Positions 16,465-25,247 of a DNA stretch of 64,000 nt are shown here, piece by piece. Source of the stretch: Panacagrimonas perspica (GTDB lineage: Bacteria; Pseudomonadota; Gammaproteobacteria; Nevskiales; Nevskiaceae); contig NZ_SOBT01000008.1 of the NCBI RefSeq assembly GCF_004364935.1, forward strand, positions 1,057,534 to 1,121,533, written 5' to 3'. The translations under genes were made by a program, and so were the position numbers. Position 1 is the stretch's first letter. Every line of letters begins with the position of its first letter. Under the pieces are notes generated by a model. That model saw nothing but the letters and a program-made list of their open reading frames with translations. It did not search any database and was not told the DNA's origin.

Positions 16465-17280
16465 TCAGAGCGCCTCCCCTCCCCGCACGTTCACGATGCC
16501 GCGCACGCCCAGGCCGCCGTCGGTCTGGATGATCGCGCCCGTGATCGGTCCGGCATCCGCAGCGGACGCCAGCAGCACGTAGGGCCCGCAGTAATCCTCG
16601 GGTTTCGGAGCGATCTGCAGCGGCGTGATGTCGCGCAGCATCTGGTCGAGGCCGTCGATGTCCGCAAGCGACTGAGAGTGGGTGCCGTTCGACTGCAGAC
16701 CGCTCAGGTTGGTCTTCATGCCACCCGGCGCCACGCCATTCACACGCACCTTGGGCGCCAGCTCGTGGGCGAGTTGCTTCACCACACCGACCAGCGCGTG
16801 CTTGGATGCGGTGTAGATCGGGCCGCCGCCGCCGGGGTAGAAGCCGGCGTTCGAGATCGTGAAGATGATGCTGCCGCGGCTTTTCACCAGTTCGGCCAAC
16901 GCCGCGCGCGCGCCGAGCAGGCCGCCCTTGACGTTGACTGCGAGCAGTTCGTCGAACGCGGCTCCCAGCCGATCGCCGTCGTACTGGGACAGCGGCTGGA
17001 AGAAGTCGAAGATGCCCGCGTTGGCGATGAAGGTATCCAGGCGTCCGAAGCGCGCGACGGCTTGCTCCACCGCACGCGCGTTGTCCGCATAGACCGTGAC
17101 GTCTCCGACGATCACTTCGATCGCCCGGCCGAAATCGGATCGCAGGGTCTCGGCACGCGCGGCGCTCGATTCGAGCACCGCCACCCTCGCACCTTCGCTC
17201 AAGAAACGCTGGACCAGCGCGCGACCCAGACCGGAACCTCCACCGGTGACCAGGACCACCGCTTCCTTCAATCCGCTCAT
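16465..17280 (-). CDS. phnB: cis-Dihydrodiol dehydrogenase (SDR family)
   Basis: A 271-residue short-chain dehydrogenase. The NAD site is TGGGSGLGRALV (about 11-22), NAG is in FIANAGIF, and the catalytic Ser and Tyr-x-x-x-Lys are in the order TISNAGFYPGGGGPIYTASK. BphB/NahB-type enzymes oxidise the cis-dihydrodiol made by the dioxygenase to a catechol-type diol. ATG at 17280 lies 13 bases after the beta-subunit stop, in the same operon. The name follows the phn-type gene order (F-E-C-D-Ac-Ad-B); the actual substrate is not shown. Confidence 0.85.
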   Translation of the reverse strand: MSGLKEAVVLVTGGGSGLGRALVQRFLSEGARVAVLESSAARAETLRSDFGRAIEVIVGDVTVYADNARAVEQAVARFGRLDTFIANAGIFDFFQPLSQYDGDRLGAAFDELLAVNVKGGLLGARAALAELVKSRGSIIFTISNAGFYPGGGGPIYTASKHALVGVVKQLAHELAPKVRVNGVAPGGMKTNLSGLQSNGTHSQSLADIDGLDQMLRDITPLQIAPKPEDYCGPYVLLASAADAGPITGAIIQTDGGLGVRGIVNVRGGEAL

Positions 17281-17293
17281 CGCTCGACTCCGT

Positions 17294-17890
17294 TCAGAGG
17301 AACAGCAGCAGGTTGCGGCCCGCGATCGAGCGCTCGTCGAAATCGACGCGGCGATCCACCAATCGCAAGCTGCCGGCGGAGCAACGACGCACGCGGTCTT
17401 CGCGGCAGCAGGTGAACTGGTCGATCTCGTAGGCACGGCGGCTGCGCTGCACCAGGACGTTGGAGCGCACCAGGCGTTCGTCGTTCCTGCCGGTCAGGAA
17501 GACCTCGATGTTCGTGACGAGCCGCCGGTAACGTTCCGGCGGATCGGTACGCCACTGCATGCCGGAGTTGAACTGGTCGACTCTTGCCTTCAGGAAGGTG
17601 AAGTCGTCATTGAAGATGAACATCTCGCTGGGAGCGTTGTAGCGGCGTTCCTTGCGATAGCGCAGTTCGCGGCTGGCGACCACGTAGCGGATACCGGGAT
17701 CGAGGACCTGTTCCAGCCATTCGGAGAACTGCTCGGTGTCCAGCAACCGCGCCTCGCGGTGCAGCAGGCGCTCGACCTCGCGGCACGCCGCGTCCTCGAG
17801 GCAGACTTCGAGCTTGCCGAAGTCGATCGGCGCGGGAACGCTGCGCGAAGCGGCTGCGGGAGAATCCGTCGCCAAGATGTGGTTTCCCAT
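17294..17890 (-). CDS. phnAd: Aromatic ring-hydroxylating dioxygenase, beta subunit
   Basis: A 198-residue structural subunit of an alpha3beta3 Rieske dioxygenase. It has the cone-shaped NTF2-like fold sequence of the family: RLLDTEQFSEWLEQVLDPGIRY, RYNAPSEMFIFNDDF and the C-terminal LVDRRVDFDE. Thirteen bases separate it from the alpha-subunit stop. No catalytic residues are expected. Confidence 0.92.
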   Translation of the reverse strand: MGNHILATDSPAAASRSVPAPIDFGKLEVCLEDAACREVERLLHREARLLDTEQFSEWLEQVLDPGIRYVVASRELRYRKERRYNAPSEMFIFNDDFTFLKARVDQFNSGMQWRTDPPERYRRLVTNIEVFLTGRNDERLVRSNVLVQRSRRAYEIDQFTCCREDRVRRCSAGSLRLVDRRVDFDERSIAGRNLLLFL

Positions 17891-17903
17891 GTTGCGATCC
17901 TCC

Positions 17904-19262
17904 TCAGGCTGCGACCGGTTCGCCGATCAGCCCGGAGCCGGCCTCGGTCAGTTCTCGCTTCCAGCCGGCATCACCTTTTTTCATGTCGGCCCAGGTCGCG
18001 GCGTTCATCGTCTCCTGGTAGAACCGGAAGTAGCCGCGGTACGAGGTCTCGCCGATGGCTGATTCCCCGACCACTCCCGGAAGCTCGGGATCCTCGCGAT
18101 CGCCGCCGATCCCCATCTGCGCATTCAGCGAGCCCTGCCGCGTCATGTAACCGCGCGACAGCTGGGACTCCGATTCCATGTTGTCGTTGTCGTCGGCCTC
18201 CCAGTATCCGGCGACCCCGAACGTGCGATGCATCGAGTCCGCGATGCGCTGTTTCAGTTCCGTCGGCATGTCCTTCTCGACGATCGCCCACGTGAAGCAT
18301 TCCGTGCGGTTCGGACCGTGTGGTTGCCAGACCTTGAAGAGATTGGAGCCCCACAGGTACGTCGTGTTCGGGAATACCGAACCGTTGATGTGCGAGCCGT
18401 AATAGCGAGCGCGCAATGCGCCGTACGCCTTTTCGATCGCTGGCCGTTTCTTCGCCTGCCAGGCGAGGATCTCCTGGGCCAGCGGCATGTCGTGAGAGCC
18501 CGGGTTGGTGTCATAGAGGATTCCCAGCCCGTGACCGTAGCGCGTCGTCACCTGCAACCCCGCGCCCTCGGGTGGCAGGCCCGCGTTGCCCGACATCGGC
18601 GCCAGCATGCCGCCGCCCGCCTTCAGAGCCGCGGCGTGCGTCCATCCGACGTGATACGCATCGCCGACGAAGTTCTCGCTCGGCGCTTTCCAGTTGCAGT
18701 GAACCATGGAGCGGCTCGGAGGGCCGAGCAGCTCGACACCGCCGTTGGCCTCCATCCAGATATCCAGATACCACCGCGCATCACCGAGATAATCGGTCAG
18801 GCTCGGCGCGGCTGCATCGAAGCAGCCGTAGACGAAGCCGTGATACGAGGACACGCGCGCCACCTCGCGCAGCCCGTGCGTGGACTTGTCGAGCCGGCCC
18901 TTGTACAGCTCCTTCTCGAAGGGGACCGAGGTGAGCGCGCCGTCCGTCCCGTAAGACCAGCCGTGATAGTTGCAGACGAAGCTGCGCGCATTGCCGGCTT
19001 CCACCGGGCAGACGCGGGCGCCACGGTGGCGGCAGACATTGAGGAATGCCTTGATGCTCTTGTCCTTCTGCCGCACCACGATCACCTCGTCCTGCCCCAT
19101 GCGCGCGGTGACGAAGTCGCCGGGATTGGGGATGGCGGCCTCGTGGGTCAGGAACAACCAGCAGCGCGCGAAGATGCGCTCCATCTCCGCGTCGAACACA
19201 TCGCGGTCGTGATAGATGCGTGCGCTCTGCAGGCCACGCTGAACGTCGATCAGCGGTTTCAT
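17904..19262 (-). CDS. phnAc: Aromatic ring-hydroxylating dioxygenase, alpha subunit (PAH type)
   Basis: A 452-residue catalytic subunit that adds both atoms of O2 to an aromatic ring to give a cis-dihydrodiol. The Rieske centre is CRHRGARVCPVE followed by CNYHGWSYG (CxH...CxxH, about 77-103); the mononuclear iron ligands are in ENFVGDAYHVGWTH (the two His about 200-205) plus a distal Asp. ATG at 19262 follows GGAGGAG and overlaps the stop of the isomerase gene. Sequence features are of the naphthalene/biphenyl-size class. Substrate range (naphthalene, phenanthrene) is inferred from the neighbours. Confidence 0.95.
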   Translation of the reverse strand: MKPLIDVQRGLQSARIYHDRDVFDAEMERIFARCWLFLTHEAAIPNPGDFVTARMGQDEVIVVRQKDKSIKAFLNVCRHRGARVCPVEAGNARSFVCNYHGWSYGTDGALTSVPFEKELYKGRLDKSTHGLREVARVSSYHGFVYGCFDAAAPSLTDYLGDARWYLDIWMEANGGVELLGPPSRSMVHCNWKAPSENFVGDAYHVGWTHAAALKAGGGMLAPMSGNAGLPPEGAGLQVTTRYGHGLGILYDTNPGSHDMPLAQEILAWQAKKRPAIEKAYGALRARYYGSHINGSVFPNTTYLWGSNLFKVWQPHGPNRTECFTWAIVEKDMPTELKQRIADSMHRTFGVAGYWEADDNDNMESESQLSRGYMTRQGSLNAQMGIGGDREDPELPGVVGESAIGETSYRGYFRFYQETMNAATWADMKKGDAGWKRELTEAGSGLIGEPVAA

Positions 19263-19888
19263 TCTCGTTCTCCTCCATCGTTCCGGGTTGCCGCCAAGTG
19301 TTCCTCCAGGAACCCCAGCCGGTCGTTTCCCCACCACATCTGTTCGTCGAGCATCATCGTTGGGGCGCCGAAGACGCCCCGTGCATGCGCGTCGCGGTTA
19401 TCCAGCGCATAGCGTTCGCGTGCTTCCGTCGATGCGGTGAAGGCGAGGAACGCGGCTGCGTTCCAGCCCATCGCACGCGCGACAGCAGAGATCAGCGCCT
19501 CGTCGCCCATGTCGCCGCCCTGGCCCCAGGTCGGCAGCCACGCGGCGCGCAGGTATTCCGCTTCGGATCCGCGATCGGCGGCGTAGTAAAGGCCCAGGTT
19601 CAGCCGCTCGGATTTCAGCGTCTTTGGAAACACGAGTGGCACGCCGTAACGGCGCGCCCATCGCTTCATGTCGGTCACCAGGTATCGCAACTTCACCGGG
19701 ATGCTGACGTTCGGCGGCGCGGTGTTGCCCGCGGCCAGCTTCGCTGCCGGCAGATCGATCGCGTGGTAGGCGATCCGAAGACCGTGTCGATCGGCCAGGG
19801 CTGGGAGCTGCGTGTGCGCGAGGTAAGCGAACGGGCTCATGAAATCGAAGTAGAAATCGATGAAACGAGAGGGATGCGCGTGCTCCAC
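19259..19888 (-). CDS. phnD: 2-Hydroxychromene-2-carboxylate isomerase (DsbA/GST-kappa fold)
   Basis: A 209-residue glutathione-dependent isomerase. It shows FYFDFMSPFAYLA near the start (SPF carries the catalytic Ser), NLGLYYAADRGSEAEYLRAAW in the helical domain, and VFGAPTMML before the C-terminal thioredoxin-like strand. The enzyme interconverts the hemiketal ring-fission product and the benzalpyruvate substrate of the aldolase. GTG at 19888 is the likely start, two bases after the extradiol dioxygenase stop; the open frame upstream overlaps that gene. Confidence 0.92.
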   Translation of the reverse strand: MEHAHPSRFIDFYFDFMSPFAYLAHTQLPALADRHGLRIAYHAIDLPAAKLAAGNTAPPNVSIPVKLRYLVTDMKRWARRYGVPLVFPKTLKSERLNLGLYYAADRGSEAEYLRAAWLPTWGQGGDMGDEALISAVARAMGWNAAAFLAFTASTEARERYALDNRDAHARGVFGAPTMMLDEQMWWGNDRLGFLEEHLAATRNDGGERE

Positions 19889-19890
19889 GG

Positions 19891-20721
19891 TCAGTGCACC
19901 CGCTTGAGTTCCATGAACCCGAGACCACTGACCCATTCCGGCACGGACTCGTAGGCGATCGTCTCGCCGCGGACATCGCGCATCGCGCCCATCGCGCACA
20001 GGAAGTTCTTGATCTCGAGCCCTCCGTTACCTCCGTCCCGCATGATGTCCTCGTCGCTCAGCGCGAGCAGCGCATCGACATCGCCGTTCTCCACCAGGGC
20101 CATCACCATCCGGTCCCAGGATTCATTGATCCGCCCCATCTGCGGCGTGCCCGGCCAGTGGCTGATCCCACCGGTTCCGTAGATCGCGACGCGTTCGTTC
20201 CCTTTCCATGTGGACACGGCGTCGCCGATGAGCCGGCCGATGTCGTACGCGCGGCGGCTCGGGATGACGGGTTCCATGCCCGAGTTGATGTAGACGGGGA
20301 TCGTGCGGACGCCATCGACGGGCCGAACGGCGTAGTGCACGGGAATCATGATCGAGTGATCCGCCAGCAGCGTCCTCGACACGCTCCAGTCCACGCCGCC
20401 CTTGATGCCGGCGTCGAGGATGTGTCGCGCCAGCGGCTCGTTGTTCTCGACCCTGGCCCGCGGCATGCCGAGCCAGGACTCCTTCGGGCCTACGACGTCG
20501 CCGATCGCGATCATGGCCGTGGGCATGCATGAGGGTCCATTGACCGTCGCGTGGTCGTCGCCGATCACGATGACGGTATCGACGTTGGCGGCGCGAATCC
20601 TGCCGGCGATCTCCTCGAACGCTCCGAGGCAGGCGTCCCGTTTCGCAGAGGGTGCGGCCATCGTAATCGCGCTGATCAGCGGATCGTGCGGCATCAGGAA
20701 TCCACAGACGAGTTCTGCCAT
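19891..20721 (-). CDS. Class III extradiol dioxygenase, catalytic (LigB-type) subunit
   Basis: A 276-residue protein of the LigB superfamily, which uses Fe(II) to open catechol-type rings next to the two hydroxyls. His12 (FLMPHDPL) and the DDHATV segment (about 54-59) give the metal site; ISHWPGTPQMG holds the catalytic His region. It is preceded by a LigA-type small subunit and followed by the isomerase, so it should cleave a dihydroxy-PAH. In the described phn cluster the C position is also a class III enzyme. Confidence 0.88.
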   Translation of the reverse strand: MAELVCGFLMPHDPLISAITMAAPSAKRDACLGAFEEIAGRIRAANVDTVIVIGDDHATVNGPSCMPTAMIAIGDVVGPKESWLGMPRARVENNEPLARHILDAGIKGGVDWSVSRTLLADHSIMIPVHYAVRPVDGVRTIPVYINSGMEPVIPSRRAYDIGRLIGDAVSTWKGNERVAIYGTGGISHWPGTPQMGRINESWDRMVMALVENGDVDALLALSDEDIMRDGGNGGLEIKNFLCAMGAMRDVRGETIAYESVPEWVSGLGFMELKRVH

Positions 20722-20746
20722 GACGGCTCCTTGGTCGTTGACGTTT

Positions 20747-21019
20747 CTAGGTGGTCGCCGGTGAAGGCGTGTTCATGCGTCGCATGTACTCGCCCACCTG
20801 GTCGAAGCCGCTCAGCGCGATCCAGCTGACGAACAGCAGCATCTGGTCGGCGCCGCGATCCGCCATCGCGCGAACGTCGAGCGACTTCACCAGCTGCTGT
20901 TCGTCCGGGGTCAAGGGGTAGTCCTTCAGCGCCAGGTCCGGATCGCTGCGAAAGCGGTCGGCGCGCAGCGGATCGTGGTGCATGTCCCACAAGGCGCTTT
21001 CCATCGCGTGCGTGCTCAT
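20747..21019 (-). CDS. Extradiol dioxygenase small (LigA-type) subunit
   Basis: A 90-residue helical protein of the LigA family (DPLRADRFRSDPDLALKDY, LTPDEQQLVKSLDVRAM and FVSWIALSG). LigA subunits cap the active site of LigB partners in enzymes such as protocatechuate 4,5-dioxygenase. It lies 25 bases upstream of the LigB-type gene and surely forms a heteromer with it. Confidence 0.88.
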   Translation of the reverse strand: MSTHAMESALWDMHHDPLRADRFRSDPDLALKDYPLTPDEQQLVKSLDVRAMADRGADQMLLFVSWIALSGFDQVGEYMRRMNTPSPATT

Positions 21020-21050
21020 CGGTGTTTCGCTCCTCGACGTCTTCGAAGGG

Positions 21051-22034
21051 TCAGGGCTGCTGGCCGTACTTCACATGGAGGTCCGCCCAGGCCTGGCCGG
21101 AGGCCATGGCGCCGTCCAGGTACGCAGCAGGAACCAGGTGATACGGAGGACGGCAGGGACCTGCGTGCAACCAGCCCGCCTGGTTCATGCGCGCCTTTTC
21201 GATGCCGATGTTGTATTTCGAGAACTCGGAGAAGTCGCCGCGCGGGAACAGCGTCGAGTCCGCCTGACGCATGTCGTCCGAGATCCGCTTGGCGAGCGAC
21301 CAGTCGCCCGAACGCTTCGCGCTCGCCACGGCGTCGCGCAGCGCGATGGCGGTGGCAGGCCCGCACATGGCGCCGCTCGACCAGAACGCCGTCATGCGCT
21401 CCGGTGCGATGCGCGCAGCGGCGTAGTAGTCGTCTTCGTGCGGCAGAAAGCGGATCGAAGGAGCGAGCGCCAGATCCAGATCGAGCATGCCGATACCGAG
21501 ATACTTGGCCGTCACGACCTGCGGGATCCGAGACACCTGCGCCCAGAAAGGACGAGGAAAGTCGTACTTGAAAGCCTCCGGATTCGCGTACACAGCGATC
21601 GCGATGTCGGGGCAGGCCTCTGCGACATCCTTGTAGAACTGCACCGCTCCCGGAGTCTCCATGCGGCACCACATGGGGACGCCGAGCATGGTTCCCGAGA
21701 CGCCCATGTCGTGTGCGGCGCGGGTCTGTCGCACGACCTCGCGCGTATTCAGTGCTGTCGTGCCGCAGAAGTACGGCACTCGCCCCCTGGCGACCTCGAC
21801 GATGGTCGCCATGAACGAGCGCTTCTCGTCCCAGGTCAGCGTGGCGCATTCGCCGAACGTGCCGTTGCTCAGAATGCCGTTGACGCCCGCCTGGATCAGG
21901 CGCTCGACGATCCTCGCGGTCTCGTCCAGGTCCACCGTGTTCTCCGCGCGCCAGTCATCGGCGTTCGGCGTGGCGGGCGTGGGCATGATCACCCACGCGC
22001 CGTTGATGTCGTCTGCTTGGATCCGGGCTTTCAA
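21051..22034 (-). CDS. phnE: trans-o-Hydroxybenzylidenepyruvate hydratase-aldolase
   Basis: A 327-residue class I aldolase of the dihydrodipicolinate-synthase family. [20 protein letters not shown] is the substrate-loop signature of NahE/PhdJ enzymes, and [11 protein letters not shown] carries the Schiff-base Lys. It splits the benzylidenepyruvate side chain into an aromatic aldehyde and pyruvate. It lies 61 bases after the aldehyde dehydrogenase gene and 31 before the LigA-type gene. Confidence 0.93.
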   Translation of the reverse strand: MKARIQADDINGAWVIMPTPATPNADDWRAENTVDLDETARIVERLIQAGVNGILSNGTFGECATLTWDEKRSFMATIVEVARGRVPYFCGTTALNTREVVRQTRAAHDMGVSGTMLGVPMWCRMETPGAVQFYKDVAEACPDIAIAVYANPEAFKYDFPRPFWAQVSRIPQVVTAKYLGIGMLDLDLALAPSIRFLPHEDDYYAAARIAPERMTAFWSSGAMCGPATAIALRDAVASAKRSGDWSLAKRISDDMRQADSTLFPRGDFSEFSKYNIGIEKARMNQAGWLHAGPCRPPYHLVPAAYLDGAMASGQAWADLHVKYGQQP

Positions 22035-22095
22035 GTGGGTTCGTCCGAATGAAAAGGCGTCGCGATAAGGAAAGGAGAAGCGGCGGGCGCGCCGC

Positions 22096-23547
22096 CTAGA
22101 ACGGATACGGCTGGTTCGATGGCTCGATCGTCAGCCACTTCAGCTCCGTGAATTCGTCGATCACGGCCCGACCGTCGAAACGGCCATAGCCGCTGTCCTT
22201 CATTCCACCGAACGGTGCCTGCGCCTCGTTCTGCACGGTCGCACCGTTGATGTGGCAACTGCCGCTCTGGAGCTGCATCGCCACTTCGATCGCGCCGGTC
22301 ACGTCGTGGCTGAAAACCGAGGCCGCGAGGCCATATGCCGTGTCGTTCGCGATGCGGACGGCGTCGGCGGTGTCACGAGCCCGGATCATCACCGTGATCG
22401 GACCGAAGGTCTCCGCGTCGTAGATCGCCATGTCGGCGGTGACGTGGTCGAGCACCGTCGCTGGCATCGTCGCGCCGTCGGCGCGACCGCCCACGATGAG
22501 TTCGGCGCCCTTGGCAAGAGCATCTTCGATCAGCGCATTGATGCGCGCGCCGCTCTCACGAAAGGCCATGGGACCGATCACGCACGAGGGGTTCTGCGCC
22601 GGATCGCCGCATGGCAGCGCACGCACCTGCTCGGAGAGCCTGGCTGCGACCTGATCCGCGACCGCGGCATCCACGACGATGCGTTCGGTCGACATGCAGA
22701 TCTGGCCTTGATAAAGAAATGATCCGAACACTGCGGCGCGGACCGCGCCGTCGATATCGGCGTCCTTCAGGATGATCAGCGGAGACTTGCCGCCGAGTTC
22801 GAGCAGGCATCGCTTGAGATGAACCGCCGCCTTCTGGGCAATGATGCGTCCGACGCGCGTCGACCCGGTGAAATTGATCCGCCGGATGGCAGGATGACCG
22901 ATCAGTTCATCGATGACGTCGGGCGCATCCGAAGGCGCGGTGGTGATCAGGTTGAGCGCACCCGCCGGAAGGCCGGCAGCGTGAAGGATCTCGACGAGCA
23001 GCGCATGCGTCCGCGGACTCGTCTCGGAGGCGCGGAACACCACGGTGTTGCCGCAGACCAGCGGATACGCGAGGGCTCGCGCAGCGAGCACGACGGGCCC
23101 GTTCCAGGGTGCGATGCTCAGGATGACGCCGACCGGTTGACGGATGGTCATCGACAGCGCGCCAGGCTTGTCGGTGGGAATGGTCTCGCCCTGGATCTGC
23201 GTCGCCAGGCTCGCTGCTTCGCGGAAGAGGTTCGCGGTCAGACCCACGTTGAAGCGCGACCATAGCTCCGAGGCGCCGACTTCCAGTGCCATCGTGCTCA
23301 CGAACTCGTTGGCTTTCTCCTCCACCAGATCGGCCGCGCGAAGAAGGATGCGCCGACGCGCGGTGGGTCCCGTCTGCGACCACGTCGCGAAGGCGCGGCT
23401 CGCGGAGTCGGCGGCGGCTCGTGCGTCGGCAATCGTCGCCGCCGCGATCGTCGTGATCAGGCGGTCGTCCGTCGGGTGGCGCCGCGCGAAGGTCTTGCCT
23501 CCGCCCGCTGCCCGGGCCGCGTTATCGACGAAGAGCAAAGTTTCCAT
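22096..23547 (-). CDS. phnF: Salicylaldehyde-type aldehyde dehydrogenase
   Basis: A 483-residue NAD-dependent aldehyde dehydrogenase. The cofactor site includes [15 protein letters not shown] and FTGSTRVG; the catalytic Glu is in LELGGKSP and the catalytic Cys in [11 protein letters not shown]. It oxidises the aldehyde released by the hydratase-aldolase, salicylaldehyde or hydroxynaphthaldehyde, to the acid. As the first gene of the F-E-C-D-A-B block, it lies 186 bases after the pdxA-like stop, so a promoter may precede it. Confidence 0.9.
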   Translation of the reverse strand: METLLFVDNAARAAGGGKTFARRHPTDDRLITTIAAATIADARAAADSASRAFATWSQTGPTARRRILLRAADLVEEKANEFVSTMALEVGASELWSRFNVGLTANLFREAASLATQIQGETIPTDKPGALSMTIRQPVGVILSIAPWNGPVVLAARALAYPLVCGNTVVFRASETSPRTHALLVEILHAAGLPAGALNLITTAPSDAPDVIDELIGHPAIRRINFTGSTRVGRIIAQKAAVHLKRCLLELGGKSPLIILKDADIDGAVRAAVFGSFLYQGQICMSTERIVVDAAVADQVAARLSEQVRALPCGDPAQNPSCVIGPMAFRESGARINALIEDALAKGAELIVGGRADGATMPATVLDHVTADMAIYDAETFGPITVMIRARDTADAVRIANDTAYGLAASVFSHDVTGAIEVAMQLQSGSCHINGATVQNEAQAPFGGMKDSGYGRFDGRAVIDEFTELKWLTIEPSNQPYPF

Positions 23548-23614
23548 GGGCGCGTATCGGTGAAAAAGCCGGTCTGCGCTGGATCATATTCCCGGATCCA
23601 ACGTACGAATAACA

Positions 23615-23632
23615 GTTCCTTCTGATGGGAAC
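23615..23632. promoter_or_regulatory. Inverted repeat upstream of the PAH operon (GTTCC-N8-GGAAC)
   Basis: A 5-bp perfect inverted repeat lies 68 bases upstream of the phnF start, in the only gap of more than 150 bases inside the minus-strand catabolic block. An AT-rich patch (ACGAATAAC) lies beside it. It is a plausible LysR-type or other activator site for a second promoter. Confidence 0.3.
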
Positions 23633-23733
23633 CATCGGCGACGCCGATGGACCGATGCGAGTATCGAGAGCGCGATCGACATCAAGATCGGAGCGGCGTC
23701 GCCACTGCAGTCGGACACCATCGGACGGTCGCT

Positions 23734-24729
23734 CTATCGGGGTACGCGGTCTTGCTCGATCATCGCGAAGCCCTTTCCGATGGCCAGGCTCGCCGCGTCC
23801 GCGATGGCGTTGAACATCATCGAAGCATCCGCCGTACCGGTGCCCACGATATCGTGCGCCGTGCCGTGCGCGACGCTGGTGTGGACGTACGACGGTCCGA
23901 GGAACAGCACGCAGTTGCCGGAGAAGCCCCAGGTCTTGATCGGGATATGGCCCTGATCGTGATACATCGCCACGACCGCGTCGTAGTGGCCTTCGATGCA
24001 CTGGCGGAAGACGCTGTCCGGACTGACCGGGCCTTCCACCGAGATGCCCTCGCCGCGTGCACGCGAGACGGCAGGTGCGATCGAAGACGTCTCCTCGTCG
24101 CCGGCCGCGTGGGGATTGAATCCCGCCACGGCGATTCGCCCCGCGCCCACGCCCCACGCGTGCAGCGAGCGCGACAGACAGACGATCAGGCGATGGACCG
24201 CTTCGGCGGTGATGGCCGCGGACACGTCGCGCAGCGGCATGTGATCCGTCAGGTGCGCGATGACCAACCTTCCGGATCGCAACAGCAGATAGGCCGGGTC
24301 GTGGGGGCTGTAACTCGGCACCGAGCCGAGCGTGCCGGCCAACTGCATCGCCTTGCCGCTGATGGGACCCATCACGCAGGCGTCGAGCTTTCCGTCGCGC
24401 GCGAGGCGGTCGAGGTGATCGATCCACGCGCCTGTAGCCGCGCCGCCCACCGCGAGGTCGCCGCGGTAGCAGGTGGGGTCGCCGTCGTAAGCGGCAGACT
24501 CGAGCACGTCGATGACGCGCTCGTCCGGGTCGGTGTCGTGAGGACCGGCCGCGGATCTGACCGCGAGCCCCGGCGCCGCCACGCGCACCGCCTGCTCGAC
24601 CACGGCGCGACTGCCGACGATCAGCGGTCGGCAACGCGACTTCAGGCGCCCCGAGGCCAACGCCTTGATCGTCACTTCCGGTCCGATCCCGTTGGGATCG
24701 CCCGTCATGATTCCGACGGTGGGCAGCAC
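23734..24729 (-). CDS. PdxA-like dehydrogenase (possible cis-diol dehydrogenase/decarboxylase)
   Basis: A 331-residue member of the 4-hydroxythreonine-4-phosphate dehydrogenase family. MTGDPNGIGPE is the N-terminal signature, AMYHDQGHIPIK holds metal and substrate ligands, and FLGPSYVHTSVAHGTAHDI the C-terminal ones. I chose GTG at 24729 since it keeps the PTVGI strand before the signature; ATG at 24708 would delete it. It follows a benzoate-type dioxygenase beta subunit by five bases. PdxA homologues in aromatic clusters (TphB of the terephthalate pathway) oxidise and decarboxylate carboxylated cis-diols, and that is the likely role, not vitamin B6 synthesis. Confidence 0.82.
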   Translation of the reverse strand: MLPTVGIMTGDPNGIGPEVTIKALASGRLKSRCRPLIVGSRAVVEQAVRVAAPGLAVRSAAGPHDTDPDERVIDVLESAAYDGDPTCYRGDLAVGGAATGAWIDHLDRLARDGKLDACVMGPISGKAMQLAGTLGSVPSYSPHDPAYLLLRSGRLVIAHLTDHMPLRDVSAAITAEAVHRLIVCLSRSLHAWGVGAGRIAVAGFNPHAAGDEETSSIAPAVSRARGEGISVEGPVSPDSVFRQCIEGHYDAVVAMYHDQGHIPIKTWGFSGNCVLFLGPSYVHTSVAHGTAHDIVGTGTADASMMFNAIADAASLAIGKGFAMIEQDRVPR

Positions 24730-24734
24730 GGGCT

Positions 24735-25247
24735 TCAAATGCTGTAGATGTCCAGCACCGTCGGGATCAGGTCGTTGAGCACGAGGATCTTCTTGCGGCG
24801 GATTTTCCAGCCGGTCGAACCCGGGGCGAGCACGTACTCGGCGTGACCGAAGAACTGCGTCTGCTCGCCCTTGCGGAACAGGTGGACCACCCAGCGCGTG
24901 CGGGCGATCACGGTGCCGTCGGCCTGCGGCAGCACACGGATGTTGCTGACCATGTGGCAGGTGCGCGGCAGCGGCGTGGAGGCCGAGGAGCGGCCCGTAC
25001 GCAGACGGAACACGCGGTCCTCGAGTCCGGCGCGGCCGTTGTAGTAGATCAGCGACATCTCGCACTGCGGGTCGGACGTGGTCTCGTACTCGGAGTCCCA
25101 TGCGGGCACCCAGTACTCCACGGTCTCCTCGTGCAGGCCCAGCCACGTGTCCCAGTCGCGATCGTCGACCGCCTGCGCCTCGCACGCGAGAAAGTCGGTG
25201 ACGTCGCTTCGCAGTGCGACCAGGTCCAGGGGCGGTGCGCCGTCCAT
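24735..25247 (-). CDS. Benzoate-type ring-hydroxylating dioxygenase, beta subunit
   Basis: A 170-residue beta subunit of the BenB/XylY size class, shorter than the PAH-type one at 17294. ATG at 25247 shares its A with the stop of the alpha subunit (TGATG). Motifs include TWLGLHEETVEYWVPAWDSE and HMVSNIRVLPQ. It must pair with the alpha subunit just upstream. Confidence 0.9.
   Translation of the reverse strand: MDGAPPLDLVALRSDVTDFLACEAQAVDDRDWDTWLGLHEETVEYWVPAWDSEYETTSDPQCEMSLIYYNGRAGLEDRVFRLRTGRSSASTPLPRTCHMVSNIRVLPQADGTVIARTRWVVHLFRKGEQTQFFGHAEYVLAPGSTGWKIRRKKILVLNDLIPTVLDIYSI

Noticed and set aside
18228-19412. 394-codon plus-strand open frame opposite the dioxygenase alpha subunit
   Set aside because: Shadow of the Rieske alpha-subunit gene, which has all expected motifs on the minus strand.
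23522-24634. 370-codon minus-strand frame
   Set aside because: Arg/Gly-rich out-of-frame reading of the pdxA-like gene.
23734-24729. Vitamin B6 biosynthesis role for the PdxA-like gene
   Set aside because: It is locked between oxygenase genes with no other pyridoxine genes; family members in aromatic clusters act on cis-diols.
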